From Xenoacremonium recifei (taxonomy: Eukaryota; Ascomycota; Sordariomycetes; Hypocreales; Nectriaceae), in contig WOFQ01000018.1 of assembly GCA_012184525.1 (NCBI GenBank), forward strand, positions 124,001-188,000: a stretch of 64,000 nucleotides of DNA, given 5' to 3'. The notes below the pieces were generated by a model. The model was given only the letters and a program-made list of their open reading frames with translations, was not told the DNA's origin and made no database searches. Each line of letters starts with the position of its first letter. The first letter of the stretch is position 1. This document shows positions 1 through 9,247 of this stretch, piece by piece. The position numbers and the translations under genes are program-made.

Positions 1-145
1 TCGATTTGCGAATACTGCAGTAAGTCATGAGCAGCATTATCACTTTCCTGATGCTTTGTCATGGCGACTAAGCCTTGTTTCTAGGAATTCTGTCCTCACT
101 CCTCTACGACCACACAATCGCATCCGAAACCCCTCCGCAATCAAG

Positions 146-313
146 ATGATTTCCGACGGCGACCTGTACCGACTGGCCATCTTCCTGGGCTCGGCTGCCA
201 TGGTTCTGATTGTTGTGTACCACTTCCTCGAAGTCAACAAAGTGGAAGAGGATTCGACTCCTGCACAAAGCGAAAAGGGGACATCCAAGAAGCAACTGGT
301 CGGTGCGAAATAG
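146..313 (+). CDS. OST4: Oligosaccharyltransferase subunit OST4 (55 aa)
   Basis: This is a mini-protein subunit of the ER oligosaccharyltransferase complex, which transfers the N-linked glycan to nascent proteins. The protein starts MISDGDLYRLAIFLG, which matches the start of yeast Ost4 (MISDEQLNSLAI), and it is one membrane-spanning helix (residues about 9-27) followed by a short charged tail. The frame is open from an upstream ATG at 56, which would add 30 residues. I chose 146 because the membrane-helix family always starts at MISD and the extra residues look like leader. The tail is longer than in yeast (36 aa), as is usual in filamentous fungi. It is a single exon with no intron. Recognition is firm; the exact start is inferred. 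Confidence 0.9.
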   Translation: MISDGDLYRLAIFLGSAAMVLIVVYHFLEVNKVEEDSTPAQSEKGTSKKQLVGAK

Positions 314-1408
314 ATCCTCGCGGGACTTCTTTTCTACCTTATCTTGTCTTTGATTTCGGGAGTTTGGAATCTCCAGCGATACCTAGCCGCAAAAGCTGTA
401 CAATAGGCACTAGGGTTTGGTTTGCAACAGGAACATTCGAGCGATGGAATGCTTGTGCAGGCGGTGAAGGAAGCGGACGGTTGCAGAATTGGGTGCGAGC
501 GGGTGAACTGGACCACAGGCGATGGACACGAGTCTATTGCTTCGGCCATGATAAGTGCCAAGTCGAACTACCACCTTGAAAAGATGCGGCCAGCTGGATG
601 ATAATTGAGGTGGACATTTCGAGAACATCAGCAACGAGCTATGCCCAGATAGAACTCTTCCCAGAGAAAGACAAAATTACCACACGGTCATGACCAACCC
701 AAATTACTTTATGCCTTGTGCTACTCAAAAACCTGTAAACTCAAAGGCCTCCGTCTCTTTGATGCGAGGATGCCATGCGCTGAAGCAGAGCCACGACAGC
801 TAGCTGGAGGAGCGACGGCCAGTGTGGCGACGCGTGGCTGAGCTCCGACCAAAACAAGACTAGCGCGTCGGCATCTCCTCCCTCCATGGCGCTGATTGGA
901 CACTCCCAGATGCCAGCAGGTCCGACGGGTCAGGCAGGAGCGCCCACCCGTGTTTTCCCCCTGTGAAATGATGCGCGCCTCCTCCCTCTTCCTTTCTTCT
1001 CTTCATTCTTCAACCTTCAGCCTTGGAGTTTCGCCCAACCCACAAAGAACGCCCACGTCGCCAACCGCAGTTTCTTCTTTCATCGGCGCGCGCACGAATA
1101 TACTTCCTGCGCCCCCGAATTTACTTTGTTTACTTGCTCGCTGTCTGTCCCAGCCAGCATAATAGGAGCACTCGCCTTGCCGCGACTGCCCTGAATTCTC
1201 TTCGACCTCTTCCTTTCGCGACCATCTCTTACCAGCAACTCGAAGCTTGCAAGCCATCTCGACACTTGTCGTGCATCTTCAAGACCTCGACAAACGATCT
1301 CGATCATATTGATACCCCCCAGCTGATCTGACATCTTCAAGTCAGACTAGCCCCTCTCTTCGACTCACCACCACAACTACCAAGTTTATCACTCTTCAAA
1401 CCGACAAG
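314..1408. other. Intergenic region and YRA1 leader
   Basis: This stretch holds the 3' flank of OST4 and the promoter and leader of the mRNA export factor. The part from about 970 to 1340 is pyrimidine-rich (runs of TCCTC and CTTTCTTCTC), typical of promoters and leaders of highly expressed filamentous-fungal genes. Short open frames here show no recognisable protein. I see no RNA gene. Confidence 0.5.
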
Positions 1409-3210
1409 ATGGCCAGCAAGCTCGACCAGGCTCTTGACGACATCAACTCCGTCAAGCGACACAACACCCGCCGACGCAACAACCAGCGTCGCTCCCTCGG
1501 TCGCCCGGCTACCACCGCTCCCGTCGGCGGTATCCAGAAGGCCAAGCAGCCTGCCCGTGGCGCTGGCGCAAAGCCCGCCGCTTCCAAGGCTATCCCTGCC
1601 AACAGTGACAGCAAGATCATCGTGAGCAATTTGGTATGTCTCTTCCACTAGTCATGTTCCAGGACAACTCGCTAACTCATGACAGCCCAAGGATGTGACT
1701 GAGCAACAGATTAAGGTATGTCTCCGTGGTGGCTTCTGATGCCCTCGGACTTTGTTCGACCTGTTCTTGTCCGCCGCACTCCGTTGCCTTTGAACGCTGC
1801 GTTTTTCGCGCACATGGTCTTTAGACCACTCTGCTGTTTCGAAGCTATCGAAAGCCATCTCCTTCAAATGACGATGCCGCCTGGAACATGGATGTGCTTG
1901 TTGAGAAGTCGAGAACAGTCCCGGTCGCGCAATGACCTTGATGGAAATGCCTGGTCAGCTTTCCTCGCAAGACAGCGCCGACTATTACCGGACAGGCTTG
2001 GTCAACGATACGCCGTACCGATCAGTCATGGCAAGAGATTCCTTTCGGGTAATACCGAATTCAGATCTCCCTGGTTTAGCGAGCATTGCAGTGAGCACAT
2101 GCAACGAAGAACTGCACAAACTCGAAAGGGTTTGCCCCGTCATCCCGCCGCGATGTCCTGCTGAGAATGCCGGAACATTCGCTGTTTTTGTCTCGCTCGT
2201 TTGGAACGAAGGTCTTGTTTTCTTGATTTTGCGGTTGGCATGTGGGCGACCTTTGCAAGTGGGATGCAAGTTGGCGCGCGTATTACTTAACGACCTCTCG
2301 TTCGAGCTTGAGACATGGCGGAGGGGCTGGTTCTGGCGTAAATAGCCTTAGATGGCTTATTGGGACAGTGGCATTGCTCACTGCTATGCTCGTTGACCCT
2401 CTCGCTCGCTGCGCATACGAATATCCTCGCCTGGCGACGTAAAACTCCCGGATATGGATCGACCGAGGCTCGACTTACGGAACGGAATGACGGTTGCTAT
2501 TCGGCTGAACCATTCGGTTAACTGACACTTCCCCTCTAGGAGTACTTCGTTCAATCTGTCGGTCCCATCAAGAAGGTCGAGCTCTCTTACGGCCCCAACT
2601 CTCAGAGCCGCGGTATCGCCAATGTGACCTTTCACAAATCGGACGGCGCAAGCAAGGCCTTCCAGAAGTTGAACGGTCTTCTGGTCGACAACCGCCCCAT
2701 TAAGGTAAACTCACACCACATTTCTTCAGGTGAAATGAGATCTAATAGTTGGTCCAGATCGAGATTGTTGTCGGCGCTGCTCAGGCCGATAAGGTCATCC
2801 CCCAGGTGAAGACGCTTGCGGAGCGCACCACGTAAGTTGATCATGAGAACCGACCAAAGTCAACAATCCTTCTAACCACCCTCCAGCCAGCCCAAGGCTC
2901 AGCCCAAGTCAGCTGCTGCTGACAAGCACAAGAACGCCAACGCTGCCAAGGGCGGTGCTGCCGCCAACGGCCCCAACAAGAAGCGCCGTGGCCGCAACTC
3001 ACGTCCCGCCAAGAAGACTGCCGAGGAGCTTGACATGGACATGGCTGACTACTTTGTTGGTTCCACCGCTACCAACAACGAGAACACTGCCGCCGCTCCT
3101 GCTGCTGCGGCTCCCGCTAATGGCGATGCCCCCATGGACGACGAGATCATGGTGAGTTTAATCATGAAGCAATAAGACTTGAACGGCTACTGACCAAGCA
3201 TTTTCAGTAA
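1409..3210 (+). CDS. YRA1: YRA1/ALY/Mlo3-type mRNA export adaptor, five introns
   Basis: This RNA-binding adaptor links the TREX complex (UAP56/Sub2) to the mRNA export receptor in the nucleus. I read exons 1409-1633, 1686-1715, 2540-2704, 2758-2831, 2887-3151 and 3208-3210, giving 253 aa with frame kept at each junction. The N-terminus (LDQALDDINS) matches the UAP56-binding motif of the family. It is followed by an RGG-poor basic region and one RRM at residues about 70-145, with RNP2 IIVSNL and RNP1 RGIANVTF. The C-terminus is basic and then acidic, with ELDMDMADYFVG as the second UAP56-binding motif. Two features are odd: intron 2 is 824 bp, against 52-56 bp for the others, and the last exon consists of the TAA stop alone. 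Family assignment is firm; splice sites are read by eye. Confidence 0.92.
1716..2539 (+). other. Long intron 2 of the YRA1-type gene (824 bp)
   Basis: The intron starts GTATGT and ends with a CTGAC branch site and CCTCTAG. It lies inside the RRM coding region, directly after a 30 bp exon. It is about fifteen times longer than the other introns of the gene. Open frames inside it (137 and 148 residues) do not resemble proteins. In Saccharomyces cerevisiae the orthologue also has one unusually long intron, used for autoregulation by inefficient splicing and export of pre-mRNA. A similar role here is inference. I looked for box C/D snoRNA motifs and found no convincing pair. Confidence 0.8.
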
Positions 3211-4485
3211 GAGAGTATCTTGATTCTAATGGCTTCAAGCCCTGAAGCCTTAATATGAGATGATTAGAGCTCTTGGTAAAGTGGTCGTTGCTCCTCCACC
3301 AGAACAGGATGCACATGGGATCGGGATGGGAGAGAGGAATTCGCGAACGGGATAACGGTGGCAGCTGGTTTTGCTTTTTGTTATGCCTTTTCGATTGTGC
3401 TTTTTACTAGGTCGCGGCCGCGTTGGGACATCGTCGAATTGCCCGTGAGACTGAAAGCAGATAGGGCATATGTAACCGTGTATAATGAAATGAAACTCCC
3501 TCCCGTCAAGATTGTCCCTCGCCTTGATTAGCCTTAGTGAATGTGCCCTTCCTGGATTTCAGTCCTCCCTGGTTGTGACGGCTTGGACTTGACGTAACCG
3601 TTGTGATTTGTATTATGCTTTTCCATTGTCCTTTCAAAGGCCATCCCTCGTACAGCCTTCGTCTCCTGGCCATTCGCTGCATGCAACTCGGGAGGATAAT
3701 ATGGTTCATCGACCGGCCACGCCGTAAAGCACGCCCCTCGCCTAGCATCCATCGCAGCCTCGCGCGCCGTATACGCCCCAACCTTAGTCATAGTCCTCAC
3801 ACGAATCGCAATGGACCAAATTAAATATGTACTCAGGATGGTATAAGTCGTAGTTGCAAAAGAAGAAAACTGTACAGCTACGATTCAATTCATTCCCATC
3901 CATGGAAACGTCCTTTACTTATAGGGAGAAAGTCTCCGACCTGTGCGTTACATCAGAGCCTCGGGGTAAGCCGTGCTGACGCACCACGGGGGGGATGGTA
4001 GGGCTGACAGGATTCTCGAGACATGTTGCTGTGTGTGGTTGGCCTAATGTACAATAGAGCTCTTTGTGGGCAAGTCTTGGAAGGCTTGTGTGCTGAGTAA
4101 GGTATCCTACCGATTGTCTAAGCGGACATCCATGTGCCGAAACGTTGAGGATTGATAAGGAACGCGCCCGGACACCAAGCTCGAAGCTCTGGCGATGGTT
4201 ATCAGGCAGGTCGAGATAACGCCGACCCCTCAAGCAAAGCACGCAACGTTAGAGACAAGAAAGAACGCATTGAATTTCATGATATATTTTTTTCCCTTTT
4301 AATCTCATCCACAACAATGCGCGCCTCAAGGGAAACAGTAGTAGAGTAGGTAGTGATGTACCTAAGGTAGTGCAGAGCAGTAAGAACGACGGATCCCAAT
4401 CGGCGGACGCCCGCTACACCAAAACCTCCTGTGTAGTCCCGTGAATTCCCAGACTCCGTTCCCCAACACCGACGAGAGAAGCCGC
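3211..4485. other. Intergenic region between convergent YRA1 and p23 genes
   Basis: This is 3' flank for both neighbours. It contains one doubtful minus-strand ORF (3534-3800, listed separately). Otherwise I see no RNA gene, repeat or recognisable coding sequence. Confidence 0.5.
3534..3800 (-). CDS. Doubtful small ORF (88 aa), possibly a last exon
   Basis: I do not recognise this protein. The frame reads like real coding sequence in its first 55 residues (VGAYTAREAAMDARRGACF, then AWPVDEPYYPPELHAANG), with G/C-ending codons typical of the window. The last 30 residues are less convincing. The first ATG gives MRTMTK, and no clear upstream exon was found before p23's 3' end. It may be a small gene antisense to the YRA1 3' flank, or the terminal exon of an unseen gene. 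It would be convergent with YRA1. There is no function to propose. Confidence 0.28.
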   Translation of the reverse strand: MRTMTKVGAYTAREAAMDARRGACFTAWPVDEPYYPPELHAANGQETKAVRGMAFERTMEKHNTNHNGYVKSKPSQPGRTEIQEGHIH

Positions 4486-5269
4486 CTACTCCTTCTTCTC
4501 GGCGGCGGGAGCCTTGGAGGCTTCGGCCTCCTCGTCGCCCTCGAGCGCAGGCATGTCGTCGTCATCGTCATCATCATCCGAACCGTCGTCTTCCTCCTCC
4601 TCCTCGCCGCCCATTGCGCCGCCGCCGAGCTTGGAGAAGTCTATTCCGCCAAAGTCGCCGCCGCCCATGCCGGGCATGCCGCCTGTATGTTTTGTTAGCT
4701 ATACTGCGTGGTAGTCGAGTATAAATCAAGACTTACCCATGCCGCCGAACTGCGAGAAGTCGTCCTCGGGGGCTTCATTCTGCTCATCCTCGTCGACCCA
4801 CTTGTCGAAGTCGGTCTTGAGGAAGTGCAGTCGCTTAGACTCCTTGAGCAATCGAGGCCAGTATTCCTCCTTGAGCTCCTTCTTCTGCAGCTTCATCTCG
4901 ATGTTCTTGGCCGTGTGGTTGATCTTGCTCTCGGCGGGGTCGATCTCGGCAAAGAACTCGAGGTCGACATGGTACTTGTTCTTAAGCGTCGTCGACGTGC
5001 CGGTGAAGCTCAGGCCAGTGGGCTTGAGGTCGAGTTGCAGAGACTCCTTGGGGACGTCAGGCACGGAGATGGTGAGGTAGACGAAGTTCTTGGTGGCATC
5101 GGTCTCGGAGGAGCGCTGAGCCCAGAGGACTAAAATAGGGTTAGCGGGAGCTCTCGAGTTTGGCAAAGTTCAGTGCAATCAATTGTCATGGAGACGGTGC
5201 ACAAATTGGAAGAGCTCAGAGGTCTGGGCTGGGCACGGGCTTACCTTCGGGGTACAGAGTCTCAGCCAT
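4486..5269 (-). CDS. SBA1: Hsp90 co-chaperone p23 (Sba1/Wos2)
   Basis: This cytosolic co-chaperone stabilises the ATP-bound closed form of Hsp90 and slows client release. I read exons 5269-5245, 5129-4737 and 4682-4486, giving 204 aa. The start MAETLYPEVLWAQRSSETD fits the CS domain, which begins right after a short N-terminus in p23 proteins. The CS domain covers residues about 5-115 and ends with the family's conserved region RLHFLKTDFDKWVDEDEQ. The tail is a glycine/methionine-rich stretch (GGMGGMPGMGGGDFGG), then a long acidic run of E and D, as in yeast Sba1 and fission yeast Wos2. A heat-shock-element-like array lies about 150 bp upstream. It is divergent from VPS24. The family is certain. 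Confidence 0.93.
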
Positions 5270-6495
5270 TGTGTTTGGGGGAGAAGAGAAGCAAAGGGCT
5301 TGCTAATGCGGAAAGAGGGGGTATCGTTTAAGAGCGGGGGATGAGAGAATCAGCGATAAAAGTTGTTGGGGTGTTGTGACGTCTGAAGTTGCAGAGTCGA
5401 AGATGATGAGGTGTTCGAGAAGTCCCGAAGCTTGAGTAAAGTTCAAAGTGAGGCTGGTGCAGGCAAGCACTGGCTAGAAAGAGAAAGAGAGGCTGAGAGG
5501 AAGCCGTGGAAGGTCCAAGAAGCGGAAAGATTTGGCTAGATGCCTGCGATTGAGGGGCAAGCTCGAGGTACCTTCCGGGGCTGCCTGATGCAGGGGTACC
5601 TTAGCTGTGGTGGAGCGCGGCAGGGAGGGCAGGTACCGCGCTACGATGCTGGGTACGAGAGCTGGGCTGGAAACGTCAGAGGGGAAGGCAGATTCGCGGG
5701 CGCTGGGCTGGGCTGGCTGGGCCTGCTAACTACCACGCTGTACATTTCCGGGGCTGCCTGTGTGGCTGGAGAGTTGCAGGTCGGCCAGATGACTGGGTAA
5801 CTCCAGCACAGCTCCTGCCCGCTACGCCAATTCACCAGCGAGTCTCTCTCAATCCTCCTTCACTTACCATCTTTACTGAATTCAAGACACTGTCTTTATC
5901 CAGCACAGACAGCACACCAGCTCGAGCGGTCAGCGGCTCCTCCAGCCATCCTTCCATCCATCACATGGCGGGGTAAGCTCCGCCATTGGATTGGGCCGCC
6001 CGGCTCCCGTCAATCGCAGCGCTGCTTGGCTCCAGCGCAGTGGCCTTTAGCGGACCGGCACTGGCCCCGAGGCCCCTGGCTGCCCGAATCCCAGCGCCCT
6101 ACGCGAGCCGGAACGCCCCTAACGAGTCAGTGCCTCACAGGGGACTGGCCCTCCTCGGGTGGGTCTTCCAGGCCCTACCCAGCCTCAGCCTTGCCGCTGT
6201 CCTCGGAGCCTCATGATGCGGCCACCACTACTACTTCCGACCGCCTCTATGCTCGCGGGCTTGTCATGATATTGGCACAGTCTCTGCCCAACGCATGATC
6301 ATACGCCTACGGCCCTGCTTGACTCCGGCTCCTTGTTCCTCTTGATTATCTCTCTTTTGCCTCTCCCGCGATCAGGGTCTGCCAAGCGTCGTATCTTCAG
6401 TTGCGTCATCGGGCCTTGATATCTCAGGCAGGCTTCGACTCCCATCACCATCAGCACGGCTTCAAATCCTCCCGATCCCCTCTCTTTGGCCCACA
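5270..6495. other. Divergent promoter region of p23 and VPS24
   Basis: This 1.2 kb of non-coding DNA separates two divergently transcribed genes. It contains the heat-shock-element-like array at 5414-5429 and several GGTACC-centred sequences around 5560-5640. The 5700-6150 part is GC-rich with many CTGGCC-type repeats. I see no ORF with protein character. Confidence 0.5.
5414..5429. promoter_or_regulatory. Heat-shock-element-like array upstream of p23
   Basis: The sequence reads TTC-GA-GAA, five bases, then GAA followed by GC-TT. This is a step/gap-type arrangement of the nGAAn units bound by Hsf1. It is about 150 bp upstream of the p23 start codon. Hsp90 co-chaperones are classical Hsf1 targets, so the position makes sense; binding is inference. 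Confidence 0.4.
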
Positions 6496-7246
6496 ATGGA
6501 GACGTTTAGAAACCTCTTCGCGAAGCCGGATCCTCAAGCGCAGGTTCGATCTTGCTGTGTCCCCAATCAGCATCACCATGACTGACCCAACCGCCATCCA
6601 GGTTCGAAAGTGCAACGCTCTGATCCGCTCGAACATGCGCAAAATCGACCGCGATATCGCCTCCGTCAAGCAAGTCGAGGTCAAGACCAAGAATCTCATC
6701 ATCCAAGCCGACCGACGCGGCCAGCGCGACCCGACCCGCGCAAAACAAGCCCAGCAGGAAGTGCGCGACTTCGCCCGCGAACTGGTGCGCTCACGTCGCG
6801 CCTCCGCCCGTCTCGTGACAGCCAAGGCACAGCTCAACTCGGTGCAGATGCAGGTCAACGAGGCGTTTGCGGTGCGCAAGATCGAGGGCTCCATCCGCGC
6901 GAGCGTCGGCATCATGAAGGATGTCAACTCGCTGATCCGGCTGCCGGACCTAGCCCAGACGATGCAGGAGCTGAGCGTCGAGTTGATGAAGGCAGGCATC
7001 ATCGAGGAGATGGTCGAGGACTCACTGCCGGCCGACGGCGACATGCTGGCCGAGGACGAGGAGGCCGAGGGCGAGGTCGACAAGGTGCTGGGCGAGATCC
7101 TCAAGGACCGCAAGCAGCCTGCGCTGCCCGTGGCGCCCGTGCCCGAGCCGCAGAAGGTGGCGCACGAGGAGGAGGAAGAAGAGGAGGAGGACTCCGAGGC
7201 CATGATGGACCAGATGAGGAATCGGTTAGAAGCGCTGCGAAGTTAG
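6496..7246 (+). CDS. VPS24: ESCRT-III subunit VPS24 (CHMP3)
   Basis: This core ESCRT-III subunit acts at endosomes in forming multivesicular bodies, where it caps Snf7 filaments and recruits Vps2/Vps4. I read exons 6496-6543 and 6602-7246, giving 230 aa starting METFRNLFAKPDPQAQ. The intron (58 bp) has a slightly unusual GTTCGA donor and a CTGAC branch site. The Snf7 fold runs through most of the protein: basic helices 1-2 (VRKCNALIRSNMRKIDRDI), the family block ELSVELMKAGIIEEMVEDSL, then an acidic linker. The C-terminal MMDQMRNRLEALRS matches a MIM1 motif for the Vps4 MIT domain. The length is normal for the family (about 220-230 aa). It is divergent from p23. Confidence 0.95.
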
Positions 7247-7610
7247 GATGTCGTGAAACCAGAAGTTGGTCCGTCGACCCGGGGCGTGGAGATGGAGAGA
7301 GCCATGAGAGATCATCACGAATAGGCAGCATTGCGGGTTTGGTTCTGGAGGAGTTGCGGCGTTATCTGGCGATGCTATCCTCGTCCTCCTCTACCCCTTT
7401 TTCAGATATACTACCCCTTCTTTCCCGACGGGTTGGCTCGTTGAGGATGGGAGATTATACATATTTCTTGGACGATACCTTTCTTCCTCTCTGCATCATC
7501 TTCTCTCCTCTATCATCCTCTTGATATTGCAGTTGGTCATCATCGCGGAGGGGCCGAGTCTCCATAATCCAGTCTAAGCAGCTTCGACAATCACCAATCC
7601 ACCGAACAAC
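7247..7610. other. VPS24 3' flank and tRNA 5' flank
   Basis: The region is pyrimidine-rich around 7370-7540 and has no recognisable gene. The last 60 bases lead into the tRNA-Phe gene without an obvious TATA element. Confidence 0.5.
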
Positions 7611-7738
7611 GCGGGTTTAGCTCAGTTGGGGTACGTTTAACTAAAATGCCTCACGACGAGTTCAATCACTAACCTTCACTGACAGAGAGCGTCAGACTGA
7701 AGATCTGAAGGTCGTGTGTTCGATCCACACAAACCGCA
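7611..7738 (+). tRNA. tRNA-Phe (GAA) with a 55 bp intron in the D-loop
   Basis: The exons are 7611-7630 and 7686-7738. Joined, they give 73 nt that align base for base with yeast tRNA-Phe: D-arm GCTC/GAGC, anticodon stem TCAGA/TCTGA around loop CTGAAGA (anticodon GAA), and T-arm GTGTG-TTCGATC-CACAC. The acceptor stem pairs GCGG with CCGC and TT with AA. There is one G5:A68 mismatch. The discriminator base is A and CCA is not encoded. The A box (TAGCTCAGTTGG) and B box (GTTCGATCC) are intact and a run of six T follows at 7746. The interruption at 7631-7685 lies between nucleotides 20 and 21, not at 37/38 where eukaryotic tRNA introns sit, and the anticodon loop itself has no intron. Confidence 0.93.
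7631..7685 (+). other. Spliceosomal-type intron inside the tRNA-Phe D-loop
   Basis: The 55 bp insert begins GTACGT, has a TCACTAAC branch-site match at 7666-7673 (branch A at 7672, 13 nt before the end) and finishes CACTGACAG. This is the pattern of mRNA introns in this window. YRA1 intron 1, for example, is 52 bp with GTATGT, CTAAC and TCATGACAG. The GT-AG boundaries restore a perfect tRNA. It does not look like an endonuclease-processed tRNA intron, because it is in the wrong loop and does not pair with the anticodon. That it is removed by the spliceosome is inference. Confidence 0.75.
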
Positions 7739-7745
7739 AACATCA

Positions 7746-7751
7746 TTTTTT
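7746..7751 (+). terminator. RNA polymerase III terminator of tRNA-Phe
   Basis: Six consecutive T residues lie 8 bp after the discriminator base, as expected for polymerase III termination. Confidence 0.85.
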
Positions 7752-8650
7752 GCCCATCGCGACTCTTGAGTTGGCGATGTCTCACTTTTTGTCGAATGCG
7801 TTCACACTGTGCTAAGAACTGTCAGCAACTGCTCCGAGTATTATATCTAGGTCTACAGCATTAATTGTACTAAACATATCGAAAACAATTAACCCTCCCT
7901 GACCACCAACGTTGCCTCTTATGAAGCTGTTCATGGGTGATACCAATAATGCAATGCAGTCGGTAGTCTCCTTCGCCTTGGGCGCTTGCCGCATCAATTG
8001 CGGCGGACTTTGGGCATTCAAGAGGGTAGCCTCTCTTTAAGAATGGACTCTCTTCAGGGGTTGTCCTGACGAAAATGTGTTCCCGTGGGTACCTATGTCA
8101 TGAGGGTAGTCGACCAACAGAATGATCCAAATAGCAAATTGAATTGATACGAGTACCCTTCTAGACGCAGATATCTGCATCAGCCATGATGGACTCAGTG
8201 ACGCCTAGTACGTCGTCAGCTTTTCCCTCCGCATCTTGCCCTGCGAGACACTCACAATGCTCTGGGATGGTTTGAGCGTTATGGAGGTCAATACGTGACG
8301 GTCATCAGAGATTTGTCTTCTCAGCTAGGACAGCTAAGGCCCTAGAGTTGTCAATGATCCAGACTCTATGCAGAATAGAGAATCGAAAGGCAGCATATCT
8401 TGAGCAGTGCCGGCCATGGAACCTGTTCCGCTCAGGGGTTTGCCACCATGATGACTTATATGAAGGCCCTTGGAGTCATGTCTTACGAGAGCTCTATGAG
8501 AGATTAGAGATGTCGACCTTATCATTGTCATGCATTCCTAATTTCCGAAATTCCTCCACCTCGCTCTCTATTTCCTTGCTATCAGAGATGGGCGATCACC
8601 TACTTCAACTACGCCGGCTAAACTTAAGCAGCTTATTCTTGGGATGATAC

Positions 8651-8769
8651 ACCAGATAACATGGAGGATCCATGACGTCCGAAGTTGCTGGGGTCAACTG
8701 AATGTGCCATCACGAACCAGTCAGTAAAACTTGTATTTGTGATTCCAGTGAGTATTCCTAGTCAGATAA
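8651..8769 (+). promoter_or_regulatory. Two GATA sites close to the SreA/Fep1 iron-repressor consensus
   Basis: ACCAGATAA (8651-8659) and GTCAGATAA (8761-8769) each differ by one base from ATCWGATAA, the extended site of fungal iron-responsive GATA repressors. They lie 480-600 bp before a ferric reductase start codon. Function is inferred from the match and the neighbour. Confidence 0.35.
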
Positions 8770-9124
8770 ATGCTCAAACTCGCGTCGAACCATGCCTCAC
8801 AGTTGGCCATGCGCTCACCTCAACCAAGCAACGAGCTTTAACACCGAAAAGTAGCAAATCCATAATTGCATATTGATAGGAGAGGACTGGGACTCGATAT
8901 GTGGAAGACTCATACCATACCTCCGTAATTCAGCCAATCACTCGAAGCCGATTCTTCAGGGTTGCAAACCCCGATATAAAACCTGCGCAAACGTGCTCGA
9001 TGTGGTGATTTCCGAGCGTAACGGACCCAGTCTGGATCCTACAGCTCGATTGGAAAAACATACTATGAAGTCTCGCTTCTCTTGTGAAATGTGCTCGTTT
9101 GCAATGGGAACGATTTGATTCGAG

Positions 9125-9130
9125 TATAAA
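9125..9130 (+). promoter_or_regulatory. TATA box of the ferric reductase gene
   Basis: A perfect TATAAA stands 118 bp before the start codon at 9248, a typical distance for a regulated fungal gene. Confidence 0.55.
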
Positions 9131-9247
9131 CAGGCGGGGGTGGGAGAGGAGACAACTCTTGGTCCAACTTGACGACAAGAACTAACAGCTACAACTGAGT
9201 CCAACACGGTGATCGGTTTCTTTCGTTCTCGCTGACTCGTCGCGCCC

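Larger units (their letters stand above)
7752..9247. other. AT-richer intergenic region upstream of ferric reductase
   Basis: No coding sequence is recognisable; the small open frames are short and on both strands. Composition is lower in GC than the flanking genes, and it may be a decayed sequence. Two GATA-type sites (8651-8659 and 8761-8769) and a TATA box (9125-9130) are listed separately. Confidence 0.45.

Noticed and set aside
1716..2539. snoRNA inside the long YRA1 intron
   Set aside because: TGA-containing box C-like and CTGA box D-like words occur, but not as a pair at a suitable spacing with terminal complementarity.
6610..7524. 304-residue plus-strand ORF and 250-residue minus-strand ORF over VPS24
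   Set aside because: Both overlap the certain VPS24 frame, are Arg/Pro or Ser-rich from GC-rich shadow coding, and have no family resemblance.
7611..7738. D-loop insert as an endonuclease-processed tRNA intron
   Set aside because: It is in the D-loop, does not pair with the anticodon, and shows GT-AG, a CTAAC branch site and the usual fungal intron length; this remains the main alternative to test.
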